Shown here: piece after piece, positions 27,830 through 36,257 of the stretch | Position numbering within the stretch: the stretch's first letter is position 1 | How the letters are laid out: every line of letters begins with the position of its first letter | NCBI RefSeq assembly: GCF_014698305.1 | Contig: NZ_JACJST010000029.1 | Location: 1 to 64,000, forward strand | Source: Anabaena lutea FACHB-196 | Lineage (GTDB): Bacteria; Cyanobacteriota; Cyanobacteriia; Cyanobacteriales; Nostocaceae | Reading direction: 5' to 3' | Length of the DNA: 64,000 bases | The notes under the pieces: model-generated | Seen by the model: the letters and a program-made list of their open reading frames with translations, nothing else | Database searches by the model: none | Told to the model about the DNA's origin: nothing | Program-made: the position numbers and the translations under genes

Positions 27830-27933
27830 GACGACATTAATTTGTTAACAATCATCTAGAAGGATTTGACGACACTAATTAGTTAACAGCGACACTAATC
27901 TGCGAATTGCGACATTTAATTTGCGAATGTACA
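27830..27933 (-). mobile_element. Terminal repeats of a Tn7-like / type V-K CAST-type transposon (one end only)
   Basis: Read outward-in on the minus strand from 27933, the end is TGTACATTCGCAAATTAAAT followed by GTCGC. Four related TnsB-site-like repeats follow: CGCAAATTAAATGTCGC, CGCAGATTAGTGTCGC, TTAACTAATTAGTGTCGTC and TTAACAAATTAATGTCGTC. A TGTACA terminus and ATTAxTGTCG repeats are the hallmarks of cyanobacterial type V-K CRISPR-associated transposon ends. The terminus lies 4 bases from the 3' end of a tRNA gene, a known attachment position for these elements. No tnsB, tnsC, tniQ, cas12k or CRISPR array remains in the window, and I found no opposite end, so this is an orphan end. Confidence 0.75.
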
Positions 27934-27937
27934 ACAA

Positions 27938-28010
27938 TGGAGAATAGGAGACTCGAACCCCTGACCTCTGCGGTGCGATCGCAGCACTCTACCAACTGAG
28001 CTAATTCCCC
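27938..28010 (-). tRNA. tRNA-Ala (anticodon CGC)
   Basis: A 73-base tRNA: acceptor GGGGAAT pairs with ATTCTCC (one G-T), D arm TTAGCTCAGTTGGTAGAG, anticodon stem CTGCG/CGCAG with loop ATCGCAC (anticodon CGC, U33 present), T arm with GGTTCGAGTC, discriminator A. CCA is not encoded. The anticodon loop region contains the HIP1 octamer GCGATCGC. The 3' end is adjacent to the CAST-like terminus. Confidence 0.93.
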
Positions 28011-28052
28011 TTATGAGTGCAGAGTAGCAAACTCTGACAGACGTACTCTATC

Positions 28053-28781
28053 TTAACACTCAGGCACGGCAGATTTTACATCTTTTTGCAAATAAACCTC
28101 CTGTACCCTTTCCAATTCCAAATCTGTCAAATAATCTACAGTCCAGTTGGCTTGACGCTGAAGCATATGAAAAGGGTAAGTATTCGCTACCCCAACTACT
28201 TGTATCTGAGCGCGTTTTGCGGCTTGAATACCCGCTGGAGTATCTTCAATCGCTAAACAATCTTGGGGTTGCAAATTCAATTCTACAAATTTTTGGTTGA
28301 AGCGTTCTACTGCCAGCAAATAACCTTCTGGTTGAGGTTTACTAGTGTTAGTGTCATCCCCAGTAACAATAATCTGAAAGTATTCAGCCAGTTTGCTACG
28401 TTCTAGCACAAATTCTATTTCTTGACAAAGAGCGTCACTAACTAAGCCTAGTTTAAGATTTTGCGATCGCACTTGAAAAATTAAGTCATCTATTCCCGGA
28501 TACAAAGGCAGTTTTTCTAACTTCTCCAGTTCCAGCACATAAGCCTGAGCCTTGCGTTTGAGCAACTGAATTAAATACTCCTCGGTTGCAACTCTACCAC
28601 GATTTTTCAGCAAGTCTTGAAAACAAGCGCGATAGCTCCTTCCCAGTGAAGCTTGACGCTCTTGCACCCTTTGGGGTTGGAGATTTTCCTGCACCAGAAT
28701 CTCATCTATCAGTTTCAGATGAATCGGCTCATCTTTAATAATCACACCATTAAAATCGAACAGAACTGCCTTTAAACTCAT
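28053..28781 (-). CDS. HAD-family hydrolase (beta-phosphoglucomutase-like)
   Basis: The 242-residue protein has a HAD core with an inserted helical cap. Motif I is VLFDFNGVIIKDEP (nucleophile Asp, with Asn in place of the usual second Asp), motif II LGLVSDA, motif III TSKPQPEGYLLA (Lys) and motif IV CLAIEDTPAGIQAAK. The arrangement is that of subfamily I phosphatases and beta-phosphoglucomutases. The D-to-N change in motif I alters the usual acid/base position, so substrate and reaction cannot be stated. It stands alone, 42 bases from tRNA-Ala. Confidence 0.88.
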   Translation of the reverse strand: MSLKAVLFDFNGVIIKDEPIHLKLIDEILVQENLQPQRVQERQASLGRSYRACFQDLLKNRGRVATEEYLIQLLKRKAQAYVLELEKLEKLPLYPGIDDLIFQVRSQNLKLGLVSDALCQEIEFVLERSKLAEYFQIIVTGDDTNTSKPQPEGYLLAVERFNQKFVELNLQPQDCLAIEDTPAGIQAAKRAQIQVVGVANTYPFHMLQRQANWTVDYLTDLELERVQEVYLQKDVKSAVPEC

Positions 28782-29029
28782 GCCACTATGCCAAACACTA
28801 GGAAAGCAATATCCTGAAAATTATTATTATCCATTCTGGTGTCTGTTAATGTGAGCGATCGCTTGACAAACATATTACTTTTGTATTACAACTAAGTTAC
28901 AGCAATCTGAAAATATTCTATGTACCGTCTAAATTTATACTAGCAATATACACTATTGTGTTTGCAATTCCGCAAATAGTCTATCTATGAATTTTCCCAA
29001 TCCCAAATCTCAAATCCCAAAATCAAATT

Positions 29030-31177
29030 ATGCCCTACGAACAATTAGGAATTAACACACCATCCCCCGTTTTATCTTGGGCAAATCATCCCTTAGCCTC
29101 AGATGAAACCAAGATGGCCAAGAATGTTGCCTCCTTGCCATTTGTGTTTAAACACGTTGCTTTAATGCCCGATGTTCACTTTGGAAAAGGAGCATTAGTT
29201 GGTTCAGTTATTGCCACCAAAGAAGCGATTATTCCTGCTGCTGTCGGAGTAGATATTGGTTGCTTTGTGGGAGAAACTTTAATTCCTTTAATAGATGGAA
29301 AATCCTATCCAATCAAAGAATTAGCAGATAATAACGGAGAATTTATTGTTTATGCTTGTACACCAACAGGAAAAATTGTAGCTGCCAAAGCCACTGCTCG
29401 ATTAACAAGAAAAAATGCTCCTTTGGTGAAAGTAATTTTAGATAACAGTGAAGAGATTATCTGTACTCCAGATCATCAATTTATGCTTCGAGATGGCAGC
29501 TACCAAGAAGCACAATTTCTGGAAACAGGTACTTCCTTAATGCCTTTTTATTCCCAAGTTGATAAAGATGGTTATACACTCATATCTCAACCATACTCTG
29601 GGAGATGGCAAAAAGCACATTGGATGATTGCTCGTTCTGGTTTACTAGGTAAAATTCCCAAATTTGAGGGACAAAGAACAGTTATTCATCATCGCAATTT
29701 CCATGAATCAGATAATCGTCCAGAAAATCTGGAATTTATGGGAGCTAATGAGCATTCTGCCTATCACCGTTCTTTACTAGAAAGTAATCAACATTGGCAA
29801 TCTCCAGAATTTGAAGAAAATAGAAAAGCTGCTATTGCGCGAAAAGCACAAACTCCAGAAGGATATCAATATTATGCCGAGCGAGGTACTAAAAATATTC
29901 TTCAGTATATGCAACAGCAACCAGAACATTTTAAAAATGCAGTTGCAGATAATGGAATTCGGGGTAAGCAATATCTAATCACATATAACACAAGTGAAAA
30001 AGGGAGAGCAAAGTCTCAAGAAATTGCCAATCGTTACTACACCTGTGAAATCTGTGGTGCAGAAGTTAAGACACCAATTGGACTGCATAACCACCGTCGC
30101 AAGGAACACAAATGCAATCACAAAGTTGTCGCAGTAATTCCCCTAAATTACACAGAAAATGTGTATTGTCTGACAGTACCAGAGTATCATAACTTTGCTC
30201 TAAAAGCAGGGGTATTTGTTCACAACTGCGGAATGTGTGCCATAAAAACACCATTTACAGGTGAACAACTCGAAGGTAAACTCAAGAAAATTCGCCTAGA
30301 TATTGAAGCTGCAATTCCCACAGGATTTAATGAAAACAAAGATGTAGAAAAAGCAGTAACTAACTGGCAACGTTGGCGCGATTTTTCTAACTTGCATCGT
30401 GGTGTGCAAGATTTAGAAAGCAAAGCCATGAAACAAATGGGTTCTCTTGGTGGAGGGAATCACTTTATCGAAATATGTCTCGATACAGAAAACCAAGTTT
30501 GGCTGATGTTGCATTCCGGTTCTCGCAACATTGGTAATAAACTAGCCCAATGCCATATTAATACCGCCAAAGAATTAGCGAAAATGGCAAGTGAGAAATT
30601 ACCTGATCCTGATTTAGCTTACTTTGTGGCTGGTACACCAGAATTCCAAGCATACTGGAAAGACTTACAATGGGCGCAAAATTACGCACTTTTTAACCGT
30701 GATGTAATGATGTCCCGATTTAAAAAAATTGTCGAAAAACATCTTACAGGGGGGAAAGTAACCAAACCTTTATTAGAGGTAAATTGTCATCACAACTATG
30801 CCGAAAAAGAAGTACATTTTGGCGAAGATGTGTATGTAACTCGTAAAGGTGCAGTTCGCGCTCAAACAGAAGATTATGGGATTATTCCTGGTTCAATGGG
30901 AGCAAAATCTTTCATTGTCAAAGGTAAAGGAAATGCTCATAGTTTCTGTTCTTGTTCTCATGGTGCAGGGCGTTTGATGTCCAGAAATAAGGCAAAAAAT
31001 GTCTACACACTTGATGATTTAATTGAGCAAACTCAGGGTGTAGAATGCCGTAAGGATACTGGAGTTTTAGATGAAATTCCTGGTGCTTATAAACCAATTG
31101 AGCAGGTGATGGAAAATCAAGCTGATTTGGTGGAAATAGTGGCAACTCTTAAACAAGTTCTTTGTGTAAAAGGTTAA
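29030..31177 (+). CDS. rtcB: RNA-splicing ligase RtcB, interrupted by an intein
   Basis: The 715-residue precursor is a 393-residue RtcB plus a 322-residue intein. RtcB is a GTP- and Mn-dependent ligase that joins 2',3'-cyclic-phosphate (or 3'-phosphate) and 5'-hydroxyl RNA ends in tRNA splicing or RNA repair. Extein motifs: MPDVHFGKGALVGSV, AAVGVDIG followed after splicing by CGMCAIKTPF (metal-binding Cys), MGSLGGGNHFIEI (metal His), MLHSGSRNIGN, NCHHNYAE and the C-terminal CSHGAGRLMSRNKA with the guanylylated His. The intein splits VDIG and CGM, so ligase activity depends on splicing. Start ATG 29030. No rtcA or regulator is adjacent. Confidence 0.95.
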   Translation: MPYEQLGINTPSPVLSWANHPLASDETKMAKNVASLPFVFKHVALMPDVHFGKGALVGSVIATKEAIIPAAVGVDIGCFVGETLIPLIDGKSYPIKELADNNGEFIVYACTPTGKIVAAKATARLTRKNAPLVKVILDNSEEIICTPDHQFMLRDGSYQEAQFLETGTSLMPFYSQVDKDGYTLISQPYSGRWQKAHWMIARSGLLGKIPKFEGQRTVIHHRNFHESDNRPENLEFMGANEHSAYHRSLLESNQHWQSPEFEENRKAAIARKAQTPEGYQYYAERGTKNILQYMQQQPEHFKNAVADNGIRGKQYLITYNTSEKGRAKSQEIANRYYTCEICGAEVKTPIGLHNHRRKEHKCNHKVVAVIPLNYTENVYCLTVPEYHNFALKAGVFVHNCGMCAIKTPFTGEQLEGKLKKIRLDIEAAIPTGFNENKDVEKAVTNWQRWRDFSNLHRGVQDLESKAMKQMGSLGGGNHFIEICLDTENQVWLMLHSGSRNIGNKLAQCHINTAKELAKMASEKLPDPDLAYFVAGTPEFQAYWKDLQWAQNYALFNRDVMMSRFKKIVEKHLTGGKVTKPLLEVNCHHNYAEKEVHFGEDVYVTRKGAVRAQTEDYGIIPGSMGAKSFIVKGKGNAHSFCSCSHGAGRLMSRNKAKNVYTLDDLIEQTQGVECRKDTGVLDEIPGAYKPIEQVMENQADLVEIVATLKQVLCVKG
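29261..30226 (+). mobile_element. Intein with HNH endonuclease and zinc finger, in RtcB
   Basis: The intein has 322 residues (precursor residues 78-399), from Cys1 (CFVGETLIPL) to the final His-Asn (KAGVFVHN), with Cys+1. Block B is IICTPDHQFML; block F is VYCLTVPEYHNFALK. The centre carries an HNH homing-endonuclease motif (TVIHHRNFHESDNRPENLEF), then a basic region and a C2H2-type zinc finger (CEICGAEVKTPIGLHNH). All residues needed for splicing are present. The insertion point, before the metal-binding Cys of RtcB, is a known conserved-site type of intein location. Confidence 0.92.
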
Positions 31178-31185
31178 ATTTGTAG

Positions 31186-31208
31186 GGTGGGCAATGCCCA
31201 CCTTTTTT
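31186..31208 (+). terminator. Terminator after rtcB
   Basis: GGTGGG-CAATG-CCCACC followed by six T's begins 9 bases after the rtcB stop. Confidence 0.82.
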
Positions 31209-31304
31209 ATTTTTAAACGCAGAGGTACGCTGAGGTTAGCGCGGAGGTACGCTGAGAGTAGGGATAAAATTGGGAGTTTATAGCTGGTAATTGTGAAAAG
31301 AGGT

Positions 31305-33029
31305 CTATTCTTGCTCAGGTCTAACACTTAAATATCTATCTTTACGAATAGTTTTGATAACAGTTTGGATATAACTTTCTGCTGCACCCAAGGTTTTTAG
31401 TAAATGATTTCCTAACTCTAATGCTGCTTCAAATTCAGGTTGTACTACTTCTTTAGCGCCCATTTGGGTTAAGATGTCAATTTCTTTGTTACTGTGTGAG
31501 CGAGCAATTACATCTAAATGAGGTGCAATAGTCAAAGCAATTTTCAAAAGTAAGCGAGTGCTGGCAGGATCTGGAAGGGCAATTGCTAAAGCTTTGGCAG
31601 TTTCTAAATGTGCTTTTTCTAATACTAATTCAGAATCGGCATCTCCGAAAATGTAAGGGATTTGGTGCATTCGCAGTCTTTGTACAGATGCTTCGCTATT
31701 TTCAATTACTAAAACTGGATATCCTTCGCTTTGTAATATGTTGACAATTACTTGCCCAACTCTACCGTAACCTGCTACTACTACGTGACCAGTAATTATT
31801 TCTGGCATAGATATTGTTTTTGGTGTAGAAAAGCGTTGTAATAACTTTGCTAGAAAGGGGTTTTTATTCAAAGTATCTGCAATAAAAGGTGCAACATTGA
31901 GCGATAAAGGAGTGAGTAGGAGTGTAATTGCTGTTGTTCCTAATAATAAAGAATAGGTTTGTTGAGATATCAGTCCTAATTTTAAACCTACTAAGGATAA
32001 TACAAAAGAAAATTCTCCAATTTGGTTGATACCAAAACTGACTATAATGGCATTTTTTAGAGAGTAGCCAAACTTGAGAACAATGACTAAAATAATTGCT
32101 GCTTTACCCAGCATGACTAAAGTTACAAGTTCTAATATTAGTCCAAAATTGTTGATAAGGATAGCAGGATCAATCAGCATTCCAATTGATGCAAAAAACA
32201 GACTCGCAAATGTATCTCGCAAAGGTAAAATTTTTGCTAATGCCTGATCTGCATAATCAATTTCGGAAATCATTAAACCAGCTACAAATGCCCCCATTGC
32301 AATTGAAAGACCTAAATATGCAGTTGTTAAAGCAACTCCTAAACATAAGGCAATTACAACTAACAGAAATAACTCATTACTTTCGGTAGCGGCAATATTA
32401 CTTAAAACATGAGGTACTATCCACCGACTAAATATAATTGCGACTATTACAAAAAGTGCAATTTTAAGAAGAGCAAATCCTAGCGCTACAGCAATATTTT
32501 CTGGTTGTTTAAAAGCAGGAAGTATTGCTAACATTACACCCAATGCTAAATCTTGGGTAATTAAAATTGCCAGCATAATTTGCCCATGCACTGTATTAGT
32601 TTCACCCCTTTCTGTGAGTGTTTTTAAAACAATTGCTGTGGAAGAAAGAGATAAAACTGCTCCTAAGAAGATTCCTTGTGTGATTCCCGCGGCCCAACCC
32701 GTAATTGATGTTACTAGTGTTACTAAAGCAATTGTCAATCCAATTTGCAGTAAACTACCTTTAAGAGCAATTTCTTTAACTCGTTTTAATTCTGCTAGAG
32801 AGAATTCTACACCCAGTGCAAACAGCAGGAAAGCGACACCAATTTCTGCTAAAGATTTAATGTCAGAAACATTGCCTAATAACTTGAAGCCAAAAGGGCC
32901 TATAGCAAATCCACTGACTAAATAACCAAGTATTACAGGTTGATGCAGCCGATGTGCTACAAATCCTCCGAGTGCTGTACTTACTAAAACAATTGTTAAA
33001 TCTAGAATTAAACTATGCTCTGTCACCAT
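31305..33029 (-). CDS. CPA2-family cation:proton antiporter with RCK domain (KefB/YbaL-like)
   Basis: The 574-residue membrane protein has about 12 hydrophobic segments (from LILDLTIVLVSTALGGFVAH; FAIGPFGFKLLG; LSSTAIVLKTLTERGETNT), typical of monovalent cation/H+ antiporters. A cytosolic RCK/TrkA-N domain follows (VVVAGYGRVGQVIVNILQSE, with the GYGRVG nucleotide-binding loop). Such proteins move K+ or Na+ against protons under nucleotide or redox control. Start ATG 33029. The upstream gap carries a family 1 MITE-like element. Confidence 0.92.
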   Translation of the reverse strand: MVTEHSLILDLTIVLVSTALGGFVAHRLHQPVILGYLVSGFAIGPFGFKLLGNVSDIKSLAEIGVAFLLFALGVEFSLAELKRVKEIALKGSLLQIGLTIALVTLVTSITGWAAGITQGIFLGAVLSLSSTAIVLKTLTERGETNTVHGQIMLAILITQDLALGVMLAILPAFKQPENIAVALGFALLKIALFVIVAIIFSRWIVPHVLSNIAATESNELFLLVVIALCLGVALTTAYLGLSIAMGAFVAGLMISEIDYADQALAKILPLRDTFASLFFASIGMLIDPAILINNFGLILELVTLVMLGKAAIILVIVLKFGYSLKNAIIVSFGINQIGEFSFVLSLVGLKLGLISQQTYSLLLGTTAITLLLTPLSLNVAPFIADTLNKNPFLAKLLQRFSTPKTISMPEIITGHVVVAGYGRVGQVIVNILQSEGYPVLVIENSEASVQRLRMHQIPYIFGDADSELVLEKAHLETAKALAIALPDPASTRLLLKIALTIAPHLDVIARSHSNKEIDILTQMGAKEVVQPEFEAALELGNHLLKTLGAAESYIQTVIKTIRKDRYLSVRPEQE

Positions 33030-33124
33030 GTTGTCTTTGGTTTTATTTTGTTGTCAACTTTTGTCACTTACTTTTCAGAGTAACTTGAGTTGACAATAGT
33101 CAACATCTACAGTGCGATAGCTGA

Positions 33125-33229
33125 TATAGCAGGTGACAGAGGACAGGTGACTCTTGACAGTCTGAAGAGTATTTTGGTGTCTAGGTTTTATAATCAGTTG
33201 GTGTCCTAACCGCCCTGTCCGTTGCTATA
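33125..33229 (-). repeat. MITE-like element, family 1, copy 2
   Basis: 105 bases, in reverse orientation: on the minus strand it starts TATAGCAACGGACAGGGCGG and ends CACCTGCTATA, with TTAGGACACCA and CCTAGACACCAAAAT inside. It lies between the antiporter gene and the E2 gene. Confidence 0.75.
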
Positions 33230-33299
33230 AAAAAAACTTGGAATTTAAAAACTCCAAGTCTGAAATTAAGTAAGATTTATTGGTTTCTAAAGTTTTTCC

Positions 33300-34583
33300 T
33301 TAAAGTGTCAAAGATTGAGGATTGGTTTCAATCAAATTAGCCAAATCTTTCAGGAATGCTGCTGCATTAGCACCGTAAATAATCCGGTGATCACAGGTAA
33401 TATTAACTTTCATTTGTTGACGCACACCAAATAAACCATCAGCAGTGGCTACTACTTGTGGACGAGAGGCAGCGATCGCTAAAATTGAACCTTGTCCAGG
33501 TGGTAAAATTGCGTCAAATGTATCTACACCAAACATTCCCAGGTTAGACAGGGTAAAAGTTCCACTGTTGTATTCTTCTGGTTGTAGTTGTTTAGCTCTA
33601 GCCTTGTCAACCAAAGTTTTCCAATTGCGAGATAGAGAATAGATATCTACTGCATCTGCTTTTTGTAATACTGGTGTAATCAAACCGCCATCATCCATCG
33701 CCACTGCAACGGCAATATTGATACTAGAATGATACACAATTCCTTGGTCTGAATAACTGGCATTCAATAAAGGGTGTTTTTGTAATGTCACTGCTACAGC
33801 TTTCGCTAATAGCGCTGTCATCGTCACCCCTTTAGATTTAATTTGCTTGTAAAGTTTGTCTAATCCATCAGTGGTAATTGTGTAACCGACATGGAATGTA
33901 GGTACAGATAGGCTGGTCATCATGTTCCGTACCACTGCATTTTGCAGAGTAGTTAATGGTACTGTCTGACCAGGAACAGCACTGTTGACCACAGGTGCAG
34001 GAGATGGTTTTGTATCTGCTACAGGTGTCGCTGGGGTAATAGCAGGAGCCGGAGTAGGAATTTGCTTAACTTTACCAACGGATGTTTCCACATCTTCAGC
34101 GACAATCCGACCGTAGGGACCACTACCTTTAAGGGTATTTAAATCTACTTTCAGTTCTTTTGCCAATTTGCGGGCGCGGGGTGAAGCTACTAGCCTTCCT
34201 TCCCGGTGGTTAGAACCATTTTGAGAGACTGCGGCGGGTGTGGCGACGGTTGCAGCGGCGACGGGTACGGGAGCGGGTGTAGCAGGAGCAGCAGCAGTGC
34301 TTCCTGGATTAGCTTGAGATATTGCTGTTTCAATTTCAGCTTCTGTTTCTACTACGTAAGCGATCGCTGCTCCAACTGGGGCGCTTTCACCAGCGGGGAC
34401 TATAATATGGGCTAGAAATCCCTCATAGAAGGATTCCACATCCATATCTGCCTTATCGGACTCCACAACCACCACTGTTTCGCCTTTTTCCACTTTATCC
34501 CCTGGCGATTTTACCCAAGAGACAATCTTCCCCTCTGTCATGGTGGAACTCAGCGCCGGCATAAATACTTCATGAATGCTCAT
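33300..34583 (-). CDS. Dihydrolipoamide acetyltransferase, E2 of pyruvate dehydrogenase
   Basis: The 427-residue protein has one lipoyl domain (IHEVFMPALSSTMTEGKIVS, lipoylated Lys in VESDKADMDVES), an Ala/Pro-rich linker, a peripheral subunit-binding domain (VASPRARKLAKELKVDLNTL, GSGPYGRIVAEDVE), a second Pro-rich linker and a catalytic acyltransferase domain ending in DHRIIYGANAAAF with the active-site His. It is the core of pyruvate dehydrogenase, making acetyl-CoA. As is usual in cyanobacteria, the gene is separate from E1 and E3. LipA, which makes its cofactor, is encoded at 46-47 kb. Confidence 0.94.
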   Translation of the reverse strand: MSIHEVFMPALSSTMTEGKIVSWVKSPGDKVEKGETVVVVESDKADMDVESFYEGFLAHIIVPAGESAPVGAAIAYVVETEAEIETAISQANPGSTAAAPATPAPVPVAAATVATPAAVSQNGSNHREGRLVASPRARKLAKELKVDLNTLKGSGPYGRIVAEDVETSVGKVKQIPTPAPAITPATPVADTKPSPAPVVNSAVPGQTVPLTTLQNAVVRNMMTSLSVPTFHVGYTITTDGLDKLYKQIKSKGVTMTALLAKAVAVTLQKHPLLNASYSDQGIVYHSSINIAVAVAMDDGGLITPVLQKADAVDIYSLSRNWKTLVDKARAKQLQPEEYNSGTFTLSNLGMFGVDTFDAILPPGQGSILAIAASRPQVVATADGLFGVRQQMKVNITCDHRIIYGANAAAFLKDLANLIETNPQSLTL

Positions 34584-35113
34584 AATGGTGGTTTCAGAAT
34601 CAATAATTTTATGGACTTTAACAGCTGTTGCCAGATCGAATTGTATCTTGGCACGAGAATTTTAGGTTATAAACGGGTCTGGGGATTGGTGACAAATCAA
34701 TTGACACTACCCACGGCCAGAACCCCAGGGATTCCAGCTTCACCGACTCCAATTGGAACCTAAAGCGTCGGGTGATGTCTATATACATAGCAATTATTGA
34801 TAGTTAGTCAATAGCAACTAAAATTATTGCTATATAGTACAGTACGGTGGAAATAACCCACCCATTAGAAAAGTCTAAAACCCTGACGGAATGGTAATTA
34901 CGAATTACATATCCCTAGCGGAACCAGAGGTACTATTACGTATCCCTAGCGGGACCGGAGGCATTATTACGAATTCCGCAAAGCGGTAATAGCTATGTTA
35001 TTCACCACTTGGAAGATATAAAAGCTGCTTATTAGCAGTGGCTAGGGGTGGGAGCGAAATCTAGAATTCAAAATTGGTCGTTAACCTGTTTGAAATTCCC
35101 CTTTAATAGTATT
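34584..35113. other. Spacer with CCCTAGCGG-type repeats
   Basis: The stretch around 34893-34990 contains two copies of TATCCCTAGCGG(A/G)ACC and the ATTACGAATT motif also seen at 39117-39178 and 53188-53240. These are dispersed palindromic repeats; no gene is evident. An in-frame TTG/GTG extension of the next gene into this region is not supported. Confidence 0.5.
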
Positions 35114-35638
35114 ATGTCGGCAAAGTTCAAATTGTTTTTAATTTTGATACTCAGCGTCTTTGCCACTGCTGCCGGAGTGTATTTAATCCAGCATCAGCCA
35201 CCAGCATTAATTACTGGAACTGCCAATGGGCAACAGCAAAAATTGTCTGTAGAAAAGCAATCTTCCGAATTCCTCGCTTACCCTGAGCGTTCTCATTATC
35301 AAACCATACCTTTAGAAAGTATCAATTCTGCACTTCAAGGCAGTGATCCTGCAACTCTAGCTCTGAATGCTCTTGATGAGGTGGCATCAGGGGTGAGGAT
35401 ACATCAAGTAGAGGTGGCTTATCCTCAACCTAATCAAGCCTTAGTGACGATTACACAAGTCAAGCAGGCTAAAGATAATTCTGGAAGTTCCATTAGATAT
35501 CGCATAGAAATGAGCCGCTTTGGGCGATCGCTTTTAGTGAGTTCACCCCCCATCTGGGAAATTATCTGGGCTGGCTCCCAGGTACAATGTTTTTCTAGAA
35601 GTCCAGCCCATAATAAATTGAGTAACTCCTGTCGTTAG
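35114..35638 (+). CDS. Hypothetical exported or membrane-anchored protein
   Basis: The 174-residue protein begins with a basic stretch and a strong hydrophobic segment (FKLFLILILSVFATAAGVYL), either a signal anchor or an uncleaved signal. The rest is soluble and periplasmic in type (NALDEVASGVRIHQVEVAYP, IRYRIEMSRFGRSLLVSSPP). I do not recognise the family. ATG 35114 places the hydrophobic segment at the N-terminus; an upstream in-frame start at 35048 would add 22 residues that fit poorly. A hairpin repeat follows at 35679-35734 and may end the transcript. Confidence 0.75.
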   Translation: MSAKFKLFLILILSVFATAAGVYLIQHQPPALITGTANGQQQKLSVEKQSSEFLAYPERSHYQTIPLESINSALQGSDPATLALNALDEVASGVRIHQVEVAYPQPNQALVTITQVKQAKDNSGSSIRYRIEMSRFGRSLLVSSPPIWEIIWAGSQVQCFSRSPAHNKLSNSCR

Positions 35639-35678
35639 TCATTGTTCATGACTAATAGACATCGGCCTTTCTTTAAAT

Positions 35679-35734
35679 ATGCGTTATCCAGAACCCTTGT
35701 AGAGACGTGACTGGGTAGGAATTCTCGTCTCTAC
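35679..35734. repeat. Dispersed hairpin repeat, copy 1
   Basis: ATGCGTTATCCAGAACCCTT leads into the inverted pair GTAGAGACG/CGTCTCTAC. The same sequence and hairpin occur at 51565-51613. The T-rich sequence after the stem (AATCTTTTT) could make this copy act as a terminator. Confidence 0.7.
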
Positions 35735-35768
35735 AATCTTTTTCACTCCTATGTCTAATGACTAAATC

Positions 35769-36218
35769 TTAGATATCACCGCGAATTTCTTCAACAATGC
35801 CATCACGCAGCACAACTTCAACCTGCATTTTGCTAATTAAGTTATCACCTGGTTCTACCCGGAAAAAGCCTTCCATTTGAAATTGGTTGACTTCCTGATC
35901 TAACTCCAAAAACTGTACTTGCTGAAGATTTTGTAGTAACTGATTTTTCTGTTCTAGCAGTTCACTTTTCTTTTGATTGACTTGGAGTTGGATATTGTCA
36001 ATTTGTTGGAGGGTTTGGGGGCCTGGTGGTTGTAAACTCTGCTTTTGAATTGCGGCAACTGCTCTTTGTCCTTCAACGTCTAGTTGTTGCAGTTGTTGAT
36101 CTAGTTGATTGATCTGAGCCTGTAGCTGCTGTTGCACTTCCTCTTTCCAGAGGGGAGTGACGATAACTTTCACATTAACGCCACGTTTTAAAAGCAATTG
36201 CGGGTTGGAGACATCCAT
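35769..36218 (-). CDS. YlqD-family protein
   Basis: The 149-residue protein has the segment LLLKRGVNVKVIVTPLWKEE, then a Gln/Leu-rich coiled coil (about residues 25-105), then a small C-terminal domain (FFRVEPGDNLISKMQVEVVL, DGIVEEIRGDI). This matches the YlqD family of unknown function. I take ATG 36218 (MDVSNPQLLL); the longer frame begins with TTG at 36251. It is 39 bases downstream of the acyl-ACP synthetase gene on the same strand, so the two are probably co-transcribed. Confidence 0.82.
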   Translation of the reverse strand: MDVSNPQLLLKRGVNVKVIVTPLWKEEVQQQLQAQINQLDQQLQQLDVEGQRAVAAIQKQSLQPPGPQTLQQIDNIQLQVNQKKSELLEQKNQLLQNLQQVQFLELDQEVNQFQMEGFFRVEPGDNLISKMQVEVVLRDGIVEEIRGDI

Positions 36219-36257
36219 AAAAATTTCACGTTCACTATTACTAGTTTGCAAGTGGAA

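Noticed and set aside
34800-34830. TAGCAACTAAAATTATTGCTATA as a possible fourth family 1 MITE
   Set aside because: It only has short TAGCAA/TTGCTA ends and none of the internal blocks.
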